From Chrysomallon squamiferum (taxonomy: Eukaryota > Mollusca > Gastropoda > Neomphalida > Peltospiridae): a stretch of 64,000 nucleotides of DNA. The translations under genes were made by a program, and so were the position numbers. Within the stretch, counting starts at the first letter, position 1. Every line of letters begins with the position of its first letter. Of this stretch, positions 32,233 through 44,657 are shown piece after piece. A model generated the notes under the pieces. It was not told the DNA's origin and did not search any database. It was given only the letters and a program-made list of their open reading frames with translations. The stretch spans positions 24,838,822 through 24,902,821 of the forward strand of contig CM022671.1 in NCBI GenBank assembly GCA_012295275.1, in the 5' to 3' direction.

Positions 32233-32775
32233 ACTTGCCAAACGTTCTGACGCTGGAAGAGCAATAGCTCAGAATAATGACATTATTTCATAAAACCCCG
32301 ATCATCAACTTCATTGTCTCGTATCAATAAATTTCAATAATGGAGTAAAAGACGTTTCTAACAACAAAATTTGGACAAAAACGTGACATATCCTTTAATC
32401 TTTTTAATCTGACTAATGGTAAAATATGTCCCGAAAGTCAATATTTTCAATTCATGTCTTTTTTATAATTTTTTCTTAATTGTTTATCAAACATCAAATG
32501 GATGTATACAGATTTTACATTTCAATATGCATAATTAACTTGCCAAACGTTCTCTTGCCGGAAGAGCAATATTTCAGCATAATGACATTATTTTTTTTTA
32601 TTAAACACCGATCGTGAACTTTACTGTTATATCTCGTTCAGTTTCAGTATTGAAGTAAAAGATATTTCCAACTACAGACTGGACAAAAAAGTGTCATATC
32701 CTTTAATCTTTTTAATCTGACTAATGGAAGAAAATGTCACAATTCATGTCGTTTTTTGTTTTTCTTCCTATTTTT
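32233..32775. repeat. ~305-bp direct duplication
   Basis: Copy 1 (from 32234) and copy 2 (from 32539) share CTTGCCAAACGTTCT, GGAAGAGCAAT, ATAATGACATTATTT, AAACACCGATC-like and ATATCCTTTAATCTTTTTAA blocks in the same order, with diverged spacers. No open frame is preserved. The origin is unknown. Confidence 0.8.
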
Positions 32776-34670
32776 TTTTGAAAACTACAGCACCCTAAAA
32801 TGGTTCTTTTTAATGTGCTGTTATGTAATGCGTTCCGTTATTTTACATTAATTTAGTAATTTTATTTATTTACATCAGTATAATGTTATTCTATGGAGAC
32901 TCGTTGCTTCAGAGTGGTAGGGCAAGAGATGGATTGCTCCGAATTTTATGCCCGATTTTGGAAATAAACAATACCATATTATATGTTATGCTGTGCTGTA
33001 TATTACAGCTGTGTACTCTAATATAATACACTATACCACACTGAAAAACGCTACACAAATATATATTCTATTTATTATATTATATTATATTATATTATAT
33101 TATATTATGTTATATTATATTATATTATTGTAACATCTGTAATGTAATATTCACACTAAGAGTAGTTGTAGTATACTGTGGTATATTTGCTACTATACAT
33201 TTATACTGTCAGTTTTGCCGTAAAGGAATGTGTAGTTTTAAATTTCTATTTATAACGACTAAACTCATCACTTTTATTTCTCCTTTATTTGATATACAAC
33301 AGAACTATTATCATCCTTCAGCTTTGACAGAATTTAATTAATTCATTAAACTAATAGTGTTTTAATGCTTATGAACAAAACCTGCAATTAATAAAGACGT
33401 TATATAAAATGCCAGAATAAATATTTAAGACTTATTTTTCAAAATAGAGTCTAACCAAGAAAATGTTTTCTATTAACACTTTTCATCTGTATGTGGCTTT
33501 GGTACGTAATGACGTATATGTTCAACGTCCTTTGTTAAGAACGGCATCATTATCAAAATACCTATACAGATAATGGTCACAATTTATGGTGACATTTCAT
33601 TATAATTTACCCATGCTGTGCTAAAGATCAATCGTACAATATCTTTATCAGAATAGTTCTGGTGGAGGCTGAATTCGTGTTAAATATAGTATTGTCTCTG
33701 ACAGCGTTAAATATCTATGTATCGTTATGCAAGTAAAACACGATATGTTTAAAGAAAAGTAACAAGAATTAACATGATAGATAAACAGACCATTGCTTAT
33801 TTCAAATTAATTGTTTAAAAGCTATAATTTTCTATAATGTTTTTTTTTTTTAATTTGTGAATATCACTGAATATTATTATTATGTCGTAATACAAGATAA
33901 TTAATAGTTTAAGCAATTAAAACCATTTTCTACAATTTGAATTTAATTAAATAGATTTCATACAAAAATTAAATTTTATTTTCCTCATGCTTAACACTAT
34001 CAGAGCGTAGTTATTTAGTTACTGTTGTTAAATGCAATTTGTTAATATTAACATTTAATCTGTAGGTAGAACCTGCATGTTTCTGTTTTTTTTTTTTTTT
34101 CTTTTTTTGTGATTTTTTATTTATTTATTTATTTTTTTAATTTTGTCTTGTTTTATCATGCTTTGTTATTTATTTTATTTTATTTTATTTTATTTTTTTT
34201 TTTTTGCAGAAACATTTTTCTTGATTTTCACGCAACAGGTTTTGATATTCTATTCATGGATGACAAAAAACTTGAAACAGCTACTGTCGAAATTCAATCA
34301 ACTAAACTATACGACTACTTGTTATTCTGCTTGTTATCTTTAATTATGACACTTAGTACATTAATTTTTTTTAATCATAAAATTTGAGAATATACACCTA
34401 CTCACCTGTATTTGTTTTTCTTCTATTGTTTAGTATTGCTCCGTCCTTATTTAATGTAATAAATATGCAGGGTGGTAACACCTGGCGTTTTTATGAACTG
34501 TTTAATGAAACTAAAACAAAATAACTGAATTTTCCAGTGATGACGTATTTTGAAGGACAGTGTACAATAATGTAACATTAACACGTAACGATTATAAATT
34601 AAAAATAAAATTATTTTTGTAAAACAAACAAAAAGACAAGAAGAAAAGATGAAAGAGAAAGAGGCTTGTT

Positions 34671-34671
<1 letters not shown>

Positions 34672-34757
<86 letters not shown>
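34672..34757. repeat. (GA)n microsatellite
   Basis: About 86 bp of pure GA. Confidence 0.95.
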
Positions 34758-34759
<2 letters not shown>

Positions 34760-35645
34760 TGATGCAATCAGTGCCCAAAGAATGTGTGACTGGTTAAATA
34801 CACTTTTGATTAAGATACAAATAATGATGAAAATGTATGAAATACCAAATAATATACAAATCACAGATTATCTTTAGTAATATATTGTTACGTAATCTGA
34901 AATAAAAAGAACACAATATAAGAATAAAAACGTAGTAAATTAAAATCTTGTCCCATCTTTTAGCTGAGGTTACATCTTTTTTTTCTTATTTTAAGGAAGG
35001 AAGAGCCAGAATGAAACAATATCTAAAACAGGGAAAGAAGAGTAGCAAATGAGCAGATTTCTAATTCCTTAGTTTGTATTAAAACATTTTCTTGTTCACG
35101 TAAGAGATTATAAATTAATTTGTTATTGACAAAAAATGATTTTTTTTAATAATTAAAAAAGAAAATTTTAATTATTTCTCTCTCTCCAATAGTTTTTAAT
35201 ATTCATATTGATTTTTTAAGAATTTTTGTTGTGTTGCAGGTTCCTGGTTTTTAATTCATCTTATAAAATCCTGTCGAAAGGTTTTTATTATTTTATTACT
35301 TTTTCGAAAAACTTTTTCATTTCAGTGCCTTTTATTACTTGCGGACATGTTATCCTTTGTTGCTAATATTACCGTCAGTAATCCATAATGAAATACTTTT
35401 TAATTATTTACTTTTTGCTTCCAGAGTGTACATTATTTGAGTAGCGTTAAAACTAATTACTTGGCAAACTGTAAACTTCATAAACACGTGCAGTTTTTAG
35501 ATAAACGGTTTAATAATAAACAGTAACAATAGAATCGAGGTAAAATGTTATTCTTTTATTTTCTTCAAACACAAAAATATATAGAGGAACTCAAGTACGC
35601 TTACAGACACCCCACACGTGCCCCCACAAACAAACAAACACACAC

Positions 35646-35648
<3 letters not shown>

Positions 35649-35719
<71 letters not shown>
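35649..35719. repeat. (CA)n microsatellite
   Basis: About 71 bp of pure CA. Confidence 0.95.
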
Positions 35720-35722
<3 letters not shown>

Positions 35723-36286
35723 ACATACCCTATATATAAGCGATTATGGCCCGTGAAGTCGACAATTTGTATAAATGATCTTAAAATTGTGTCCACTTGG
35801 CAGGACAGGCTGAAATGTACCAGTGAGGAGCTGTCGATGTCCCGGGACTCGTTAACTGCCGTTTTACCTGGTTGACGCTGTGCGCAGTCAAAAAGTAACA
35901 ACGAGGTGATACTGTACCGCAGCTATTACTACTACTACAATTCAGTTTCAGTTCAGTTTATTTATTTACCAAAGACACCATGACTATAAACACAAAAACA
36001 GACAAGAATACAGTTATAAAACAGAAACAGCTGTGTAATAGGTTACAGTATACAAATACAGGGGAAAAAAAAAAATGAAACCTAAGAATTAGGATAATAA
36101 AAAATATAAACATATAGTTGTTATACATATGTAGTTACAAATTAAATTACATATTTATCAAGATTCTTTAAAGTTTTTATATTTTCTGAAGACAAAAGAT
36201 CGATTATATTAAAGTAGATGGTCTTGATCCTCGAAATATCATTTTAAAATAAACATTTTGGCACACACACACACACACACACACAC

Positions 36287-36601
36287 TGGAAATCTCATCG
36301 GCGTTAATGTTAGGAACTGGCGTTGTTTCCATTTTGGCTCTGTCCATCAGTTTCGCCTTGAACGCATCAACGTGTCCAATATTTTTAATGGCACCACCGG
36401 ATGGTCGTGCTGTATCTGTCCTGCCGTCTGGAGCATGTTGTCCACAGTCACAACGTAGGCCTTGCATTGCGATGTAGTACACCTCCAGTAAATTTTCTCT
36501 CCACGCTTTCTATTTACGCGAAATTTCTGCTGGTTGTAACACAAATGTCGTCCGTCGCTTAACGTGTCGATAGAAGTCACTCTAACTTGTGCAGCTGCCA
36601 T
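36287..36601 (-). pseudogene. FLYWCH zinc-finger fragment of a MULE-type transposase, frameshifted
   Basis: The minus-strand frame from ATG 36601 reads MAAAQVRVTSIDTLSDGRHL and then a FLYWCH-type finger: YNQQKFRVNR, IYWRC, SQCKAY and QHDHP, with the expected C-C-H-H spacing. After HDHP the frame breaks. The adjacent frame continues with FKAKLMDRAKMETTPVPNIN, the segment that normally follows FLYWCH in Mutator-like transposases. The remainder is cut off at a CA repeat. This is a decayed N-terminal piece of a MULE element rather than a host gene, although the finger alone is still open for 84 codons. Confidence 0.7.
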
Positions 36602-37053
36602 AATGTTAAATGTGAAATAGTTTTCCATTTTGATATAAAACTTTATATAGATTAAACCGGGAAAAGAACCTGCTCAATACAAGAAAAAGATAAATTTACT
36701 ACCCAAATCAGTAAATTGGTAGAGCATAATACGAGCAAATAAACTAAAAAAAAGCCACCAAAAACGCACAGGTACCTACTCAATTAATGGAAGCGTAATC
36801 TGAAATTCTACCCAGGACATTCTACACCGTTGAAACAAAGACTGTTCATACCACAACGTAGAACATGCAAACCAGTTAGATCTGTCTACTTCAGGGTTCT
36901 CATCTCGCTGTTAACAAAAATGGCGTCTCGTAACTGCAGCGCAGAACTTACATATCAATTAGATTTATCGACTTCCCGGGCCGGGCCGACACCATATACA
37001 CATACACAGGGCTTTGAAAATTGGCTACTGCCGAATGGTTTTCTCTCTATAAC

Positions 37054-37098
<45 letters not shown>

Positions 37099-37999
37099 GT
37101 AATTTAATAATGTCAAGTTTTTATACATGTTCTTGACATCGATATTCAGTACCAAGAATAATGCACGAAACCATGAATATGCCAGAATATCCCATTTTCT
37201 GTGAAAAAAACGAAACAAAACAAAACCAAACACCAATAGTGGAAATACAATGAAATGTTTTTTTTTTTTTTTTTATTTGTTTCCTTTAAAATATTTTATT
37301 CATTGATTTGTAAAATTACTTTTATTACGGAGGAATGAAAAAATTACAAATTTTATAGTAATACTAAAAACAAAACTATTCAATGTTTGCGTCCTTGTTA
37401 CAGCAATGACTTGAACACGTGTGAATATAAGTGAAACCTTTCGATGTTAGTAGAGTCCGTAAAAATAATTATTTCAGCTAACCAAGCTACACGAGAGTGT
37501 GTGTACACATTAAATATGTATATTATCAATTAAATGTGGTACTTGTAAGAAGGCTTACGAGATGACATGAAGTTAAAGTCCTTACTACTTTAACCTAATG
37601 CCCCCTGCTCAATAACATCTGAATTTATATCTATCTGTTGAGATCTATGTTATGTATGCGATTTATTTATTGTTTAATATTTCTGGGCTGGAATTTAAGA
37701 TTTAGATAAAAATACGACAATGTGTAGTGTGAATGTGTGTCTTATTAATTAATTTATTTTTTAAAATACTCATAATTTATAATTTACCTTACGCCACAAC
37801 CTAGTAAAAAATATTTCACTCAAAAATTTCGTTTCTAATGAAAGCCGAAAAGAACTACATTTCATCAATACAAAAAGCGTTATATTTTCCGTACAAGATA
37901 TTATAACGTCTAAATAATTAGATGTCAGTAATATTAATTAGTTAAAATTTAAAAAATTCAGAATCAAATAACTACAAAAAGAAAATTACAATCACAGAA

Positions 38000-38102
38000 C
38001 TGTCAATCAAAAATACTTTAAGAAATCACAGTCACATTATCCAATGAAATGCCTGCAAATTTCAGTAACTAACGGAAATGGATTCTTAGCTTAATATAAA
38101 AG
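38000..38102 (+). promoter_or_regulatory. receptor A1 promoter: TALE decamer, CCAAT, TATA
   Basis: CTGTCAATCA (reverse complement TGATTGACAG, the PBX-MEIS/PREP decamer) at 38000-38009, CCAAT at 38041-38045 and TATAAAAG at 38095-38102. The same three elements with the same order and nearly the same spacing precede receptors A2 and A3. Confidence 0.65.
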
Positions 38103-38344
38103 AGTACTGCAACTGTAACTAAAAAGTAAATTAATCTTTTATTTTTTGTTTGTTTAGATGCAGAGTTTAATGTAAGAATTGAAAATAAATTCGTTATCAT
38201 TAGTTTGTGAAATGGAATTAACGTTATACACGGTGATAAGCAAACTGAATGAATTTTATGGATATGAAGAAAAACATATCTGTAATTAAAAACAGTCTGC
38301 AGAAATTTTAACTGATTTGGGCCAAAAAAGTTATAAAAGAAGCC

Positions 38345-39380
38345 ATGAATGAAAGTACTGTGAACTCAACAAAGCCGACGTTTGAACAACATTTATCATT
38401 AACTGTTATTGGTTGTTTCATAACTGCATGGGGATTTTCTAACAACGTCTTCATGTTGTTGATTCTCGAAAAGTCCGGTATGTTTCGTGAAGTAGTAGGA
38501 CACTTCATGGCCAGTGAAGTGCTTGCGGACATGTCACTCGCTTTAGTTACTGAAGTGCTTATTTTAATTGACCTTAGTTCCCAAAAGTAGTTATCGTGTT
38601 CTCGTTAGCAACTGGACTGTCAGGGGTTAAATGTTTATCTTTAGCAGGACTAAGTATCGTTTTGAGCATTGCCATTTGCAATCCCATCCAGTACAGAATT
38701 CGACTTACAACGAGAAAAGTCAAAACATGTTTGGTTTTAACCTGGATGTGGGTTCCTGTTGTTATCACTTACATTCAAACAGAAGGAACGTTCTACAAAC
38801 TGAATGACTATTCAAACAGAATTGATCCCAATTATACATGTGAGAATTGGTGGGTTGGAGCTCTTAATATGTCAGGCATTGTCGGTGTTCCTCTGATTGT
38901 CATCAGTATATGTGTAGTTAAAATAGCTCGACGTCAGAAGGCTGCAGTTTTAACCAACTGTTACTACAAAAGCGCAACGGAAAGTAAAATTCGATTAGCC
39001 AAATTAAACACTGTCATTTTTATTTTTCATGTCTTGTCACAACTACCTTTCCATATAGTTAATTCTCTGCATATCGTGGATCCCAAAATACTGAATTTAA
39101 TACTTTTGCTGTACTTCATGTATCCTTCGATGAAACTCTTCATCTATTTAGTTATGATGCAAAGCTTCAGACGAACGGCAGCGAAGATTTTAGATGTGGT
39201 TATTGTAAAAAAGAGAAAAGACAGAACTGTCAAAACTCTGATACAATAAATAAGGTGTATCATATTACAAAGGAAAAGCAGATAGGGCGTACTGACAAAA
39301 GACAGATTAAAGGTTTTGAATTAAAGACAGGAGAAACAAGTACCGCAACTGATGAATACGTCATTCACAGTGGCACGTAA
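38345..39380 (+). pseudogene. 7TM receptor A1, two frameshifts
   Basis: Intronless class-A-like 7TM receptor, nearly identical to the intact copy at 48090. It opens MNESTVNSTKP with two N-glycosylation sites. The first part covers TM1-TM2 (GFSNNVFMLLIL, VLADMSLALV). A one-base loss near 38583-38587 gives a stop at 38588-38590, and the correct frame resumes from about 38596 (LATGLSGVKC) through TM3-TM7. A second one-base loss near 39187 shifts the cytoplasmic tail. The aligned stop is at 39378-39380. It is either a recent pseudogene or a copy with homopolymer assembly errors, since both lesions are single-base changes in or beside short runs. Confidence 0.85.
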
Positions 39381-40629
39381 TTGTCAACTCAGAATAAAAT
39401 ATTTTAGGAATCTGCTAGAGGTGAAAAAAAAAAAAGTAAGAAAGAACAAAAGAACAGAAAACAAGAATAAAGCTCTATCAGCTTTGTAATTAAAACTATC
39501 TATGAAGTTAACGACACATCAACTAAAACTACAATAATAATGCATAAAATATTGTTGTCATGATTAAGAGATATCTAGTAGCCGATTTCAAACCTGGTTT
39601 ATTTGCTGTCGTCAGTAGTCTTCGTTCAGTCAACAACATAAATCCACCATCGTAGACAGAAGTTTTCAAAAGTCTGATAACTGGAGGAGTTTTTCACTCA
39701 CAGATGTCTGATCTGCGATTTTACTGGTATGATTTAAGAAATGAGGATGGAAAGCAGTAACCGATGAACTGCTCTTTCTTTGACTTGTAACAATTGATCA
39801 TTCATACGCATCTTTACTCAGGCAGGAAAATACTTACCACAGCCTTTATAATCCAGCATTAATGAATAACAGAAATAAATATATGTTAATACTATTATTA
39901 TTTTAAAACTAACAACATTAATGTACTTCAAAATATTCATATAACAGCGGAAATTAAAGCCAGATTCGAAGGTAACACAGATGATATTAAACTCGAGAAT
40001 AAATCTTAGGGTTAATGATTGTGAATACATTCAGGTTTATAAACATATTATATTTAATAATAATAATAATAATAATACATTTTTTATTATAACTTTGTAG
40101 TTTTGGAATTATCTATTTTATTTATTATAAAGAATGAACATTCATTTTGTTACGTACGATTGTAAGATAAATTATGCACTCGGAATATCAAATTGTTTTC
40201 ATTAATTATTCTTGAATATTTGTTTTAAAACCATTAACATTATTTTTATAATGTTTATTTCAGATACCAAACCATTTATGCCGCTTCCAGGAAACCGTAA
40301 TTACCAGAAATCTGGCTTTAGATGTCAGTTAATTAAAATAATGTTTTTTACTTTTCACTGTTTCTTTTACATTTTAAGTATATATTAAACTTCGGTTCAG
40401 GATACCAGAAATTTAGGAATCCGGTTTGATAACTGAATAAACGGTTTGATAACTGTATTTACTTTTTTTTGGACAGTATATAAATATCTGTAACTGATTA
40501 ATTTTCTATACACAGTCACCTATTATAATCTGAAATATTTATTCATAAATTTATTGTTATTATTATTATTATGATCCTCATCATGAGTCGCACTTTCTTG
40601 ACAACACGTATAATCTGTCCGCACCTCCA

Positions 40630-40790
40630 AACACCGGCTCTGCTGAGTTCACAGTTCTTTCATTCATGTCTTCTTTTATAAAAAATGTTTTGCCCAAATC
40701 AGATTTGATGGCTTTCAGTCATTTTTCTTTTCTTTTTTATCCACCCCCTTTTTTTTCAAGTGTCGAGATATTATTATCATTTAACGATCA
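40630..40790 (-). repeat. inverted fragment of a subfamily-A receptor 5' end
   Basis: Read on the minus strand this segment matches the leader of receptor A2 (41270-41435): CAAGTGTCGA, T-run, GGCTTTCA, TTTGCCCAAAT and then ATG at 40667, giving MNERTVNSAEPVF against MNESTVNSTKPTF of the true gene. The match stops after about 14 codons. It forms an inverted repeat with the A2 leader about 0.5 kb away. Confidence 0.8.
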
Positions 40791-40884
40791 ATTTTGCTCA
40801 TTTTCTGTGAGCAGCAAATAATAAATCAACAATTACATTTACAATATTATTATTATCTATGAAAAGAAAATTTCAGTTACAGAT

Positions 40885-40986
40885 CTGTCAATCAAATTAC
40901 TTTAAGAAATCATAGTCACATTATCCAATGAAATGCCTCCAGTTTTCACTAACTAATCGAGGTGGAATCTAAGATTAATATAAAAG
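40885..40986 (+). promoter_or_regulatory. receptor A2 promoter: TALE decamer, CCAAT, TATA
   Basis: CTGTCAATCA at 40885-40894, CCAAT at 40925-40929 and TATAAAAG at 40979-40986. The CCAAT-to-TATA distance is 54 bp, identical to copies A1 and A3. Confidence 0.65.
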
Positions 40987-41393
40987 ATACTGCAACGTTA
41001 AGTAAAATTAACATTTTTGTTTGTTTGTTTGGATGCAGAGTTTAATGACTGTAATGACAAATTGTTATTGTTGAAGATAAATTCGTTATCAGTAGCTTGT
41101 GAAAAGGAACTAACATATAAGGTTGTTACCAGAATGAACTTTATGAATGTGAGGAAATAACATTGTTAGTAACCAATAAAGCAAAACTTTTATAATAAAA
41201 AACAATCTGCAGAAATTTTAATAAAAATGCAAAAGTTTTATTTTTGAGGTTAAAATAGAAGAAAAAAAAAATTAGCATAGTATATGTGATTAATATTTCG
41301 ACACTTGAAAAAAAGGGGAACAAAAAGAAAAGAAAAATGATTGAAAGCCATCAAAACTAATTTGGGCAAAATATTTTCTTTATAAAAGAAGCC

Positions 41394-42432
41394 ATGAATG
41401 AAAGTACTGTGAACTCAACAAAGCCGACGTTTGAACAACATTTATCGTTATCTCTTATTGGTTGTTTCGTAATTGCATGGGGATTTTCTAATAACGTCTT
41501 CATGTTGTTGATTCTCAAAAAGTCTGGTATGTTTCGTGAAGTAGTAGGACACTTCTTGGCCAGTGAAGTGCTGGCGGACATGTCACTGGCTATAGTTACT
41601 GAAGTGCTTCTTATAATTGGCTTCCGTACCCAAAATCTCATTATCGTTATGTCGTTAGCAACTGGACTGTCAGGGGTTAAATGTTTATCTTTAGCAGGAC
41701 TAAGTATCGTGTTGAGCATTGCCATTTGCAATCCCATCCAGTACAGGATTCGGATTTCAACGAGAAAAGTCAAAACATGTTTGGTTTTAACCTGGATGTG
41801 GGTTCCTGTTGTTATCACTTACATTCAAACAGAAGGAACGTTCTACAAACTGAATGACTATTCAAACAGAATTTGATCCCAATTATACATGTGAGAATTG
41901 GTGGGTTGGAGCTCTTAATATGTCAGGCATTGTCGGTGTTCCTCTGATTGTCATCAGTATATGTGTAATTAAAATAGCTCGACGTCAGAAGGCTGCAGTT
42001 TTAACCAACTGTTACTACAAAAGCGCAACGGAAGGTAAAATTCGATTAGCCAAACTAAACACTGTCATTTTTATTTTTCATGTTTTGTCACAACTACCTT
42101 TCCATATTGTTAATTCTCTGCATATCGTGGATCCCAAAATATTGAATTTAATACTGTTGCTGTACTTCATGTATCCTTCGATGAAACTCTTCATCTATTT
42201 AGTTATGATGCAAAGCTTCAGACGAACGGCAGCGAAGATTTTTGGATGTGCTTATTGTAAAAAAGAGAAAAGACAGAACTGTCAAAACTCTGATACGATA
42301 AACAATGTGTACTATATTACAAAGGAAAAGCAGATACAGAGTGCTGACATAAGCCAGATTAATGGTTTTGAATTAAAGACAGGAGAAACAAGTACCGCAA
42401 CCGATGAGTACGTCGTTGGCAGTGACACATAA
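41394..42432 (+). pseudogene. 7TM receptor A2, one frameshift
   Basis: Intronless receptor equivalent to A3 over its full length. An extra T in the TTT at 41872-41874 breaks the frame in extracellular loop 2, just after NDYSNRI. The second half (DPNYTCENWW, TM5-TM7, tail ending DEYVVGSDT) is fully open to the stop at 42430-42432. This is the only lesion, in a three-base homopolymer, so the copy could be intact in reality. Motifs: GFSNNV in TM1, VLADMS in TM2, C-to-C pair between TM3 and loop 2, VLSIAICNP at the end of TM3, and YPSMKLFIY in TM7. Confidence 0.85.
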
Positions 42433-43491
42433 CAGTCAACTCAAAATAAAATATTTTAGGAATCTGCCAGTAAGAAAGTAAGAAAGAACGAAAGAACTAA
42501 AAACAAGAATAAAACTCTCTCAACTTTATAATTAAAACTATCTATGAAGTTAACGACACATCAACCAAAACTACAATAATAATGCATAAAAAGTTGTTGT
42601 CATGCTTAAGAGATATCTAGCAGCCGATTACAAACCTGGTTTATTTGCTGTCGTCAGTAGTCTTCGTTCAGTCAACAACATAAATCCACCATCGTAGACA
42701 GAAGTTTTCAAAAGTCTGATAACTGGAGGAGTTTTTCACTCATTAACAACTGAAATTTTTGTATACTTTGCAGTATTTAAGGTAAATTCAGCGGTAGCAG
42801 TTAAGGAAGAAATAGTTTGCGAACTCGCAAATGCTTCACACACGAGCGAAAGGAATTATGTCCTGGGAGTGAGACGTGAAGGAGAAAAACGCGAAAATTA
42901 CTCAAAATAAAAGGAAATTTAATTGGAAGTTTTTGATACAGACTCGAAAATGAATTATACACAACTAATTTAATAAACACTGCTATGAGCCCCTAAATAG
43001 TGCAGCTAGTAGCAAGCGATGTCTTGAGCATGACAATAATTAATTAATGTATTTATGCCGTAATAAATATACTAGTATATTATTTATAAATATTTGTTTT
43101 TCTAATGAGCGTTTGTAGTGATCATTTGAAATATATTTGATAAAACTGTGTCTGATGGCTTCATTAAAAATAAATTGACTAAGATGATGTATTGATAATT
43201 CATAAAACCTCCACGTGTGAAAATGTATCTTAGAACAGTAAAACAACTCAGAATTAATCAAAAGGTGGGTAACGGTTGCAGACGTAACTATGTGTGTATA
43301 ACTTATAGAACAAAGCCGTAGACGTAATAGTGATGTGGCAAACTTTCATGTAGTTCATAAAATCAGCTAACTTATCATTGCTACTACTTGTATAATTGTA
43401 ATGAGAATAAATCTTGGGGTTAAAGATTTTGAGTACGTTCAGTTTCATAAACATATAACAATAATAATATTAATAATAATAATAATAACCA

Positions 43492-43531
<40 letters not shown>

Positions 43532-44345
43532 GTAAACATAATACATTCGTTAACAATTAACAAATTTTTCTCATAAATTTGTAGTTTTGGAATTATCTAT
43601 TTTATTTATTATTAAGAATGAACATTCATTTTATTACGTACCTTTGTAAAATAAACCATACAATCGGAAAATGAAATTGTTTCATTCATTATTGTTAAGT
43701 ATTTTTTTAAAACCATTAACATTATTTTATTTCAGATACCAGACCATTTATCCTGCTTCCGGGGAACCGTAATTACCAGAAAACTGGATTTAGATGTCAG
43801 TTAATTAACATAACGTTTTTTTACTTTTCACTGTTTATTTTACATTTTAATTATATATTAAGCTTCGGTTCAGGATACCAAAAATTCAGAAATCCAGTTT
43901 ACATTCGGGCCGAATAAATGGTTTGATAACTGCAATTACTTTTTTTCATTAAGACAATATAAATATCTGTAAATGATTAATTTTCCTTACAGAGCCACCT
44001 ATTATTGGTAGAAGTAATATTTTAATCTGAAATATTTATTTATTTGATTATTTAATTATTAATGTAATTTAATTTAATTTAATTAATTTATTTATTCATT
44101 TTAAAATAGTCACAATCTATAATTTATCCTTACTTATTTAAAAGAATTTCCACTCAGAACTTTCGTTTCTAATGAAAGCAATAAAGAACTACATTTTATT
44201 AATATAGCAAGCATTATGTACGTACAAGATTATATATTTTAATAATTATATACCAATAATATTTTTAAAAAAATGCCATTTACAAATATGAGTGCTTAGA
44301 AAATGTTTGAAATATAAATAATCATAAGGAAAAGCGCGTGAACAA
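42433..44345. other. duplicated 3' and 5' flanks of subfamily-A receptors
   Basis: The sequence after A2 (TCTATGAAGTTAACGACACA, TTATTTGCTGTCGTCAGTAG) repeats that after A1 and partly that after A3. Near 44100-44300 there is a diverged copy of the region found about 0.5 kb upstream of A1 (TTTCGTTTCTAATGAAAGC), without a receptor after it. ATT repeats lie at 43493-43528. No gene seen. Confidence 0.6.
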
Positions 44346-44657
44346 GGATATATTTCAAAATAAAGCTTGTGGTATCACTGGATATATTTCAAAATAAAGA
44401 TTGTAGTATCACTGGATATATTTCAAAATAAAGCTTGTGGTATCACTGGATATATTTCAAAATAAAGCTTGTAGTATCACTGGATATATTTCAAAATAAA
44501 GCTTGTGGTATCACTGGATATATTTCAAAATAAAGCTTGTAGTATCACTGGATATATTTCAAAATAAAGTTTGTAGTATCACTGGATATATTTCAAAATA
44601 AAGCTTGTGGTATCACTGGATATATTTCAAAATAAAGCTTGTGGTATCACTGGATAT
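44346..44657. repeat. 34-bp minisatellite, nine units
   Basis: The unit GGATATATTTCAAAATAAAG plus CTTGTGGTATCACT is repeated nine times without length change (44346 to 44651), followed by a tenth that breaks after GGATAT. Units differ mainly at a G/A position (CTTGTGG or CTTGTAG), with occasional changes in AAAGC. Confidence 0.95.

Larger units (their letters stand above)
32776..36286. other. gene-poor spacer
   Basis: AT-rich DNA containing a TATTA-type repeat at 33070-33128, T-rich stretches at 34090-34205, (GA)n at 34672-34757 and (CA)n at 35649-35719. Around 35935-36230 there is a slightly less repetitive block starting CAGTTTATTTATTTACC that could be the 3' end of a non-LTR element. No protein evidence supports that. 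Confidence 0.5.

Noticed and set aside
41357-41818. Long minus-strand frames opposite receptor genes (also 38308-38532, 47996-48514, 60643-60846, 62099-62290)
   Set aside because: Antisense shadows that recur because the sense genes are duplicated; no homology of their own.
44346-44657. CRISPR array
   Set aside because: Units are head-to-tail 34-bp repeats with no spacers, in a eukaryotic genome.
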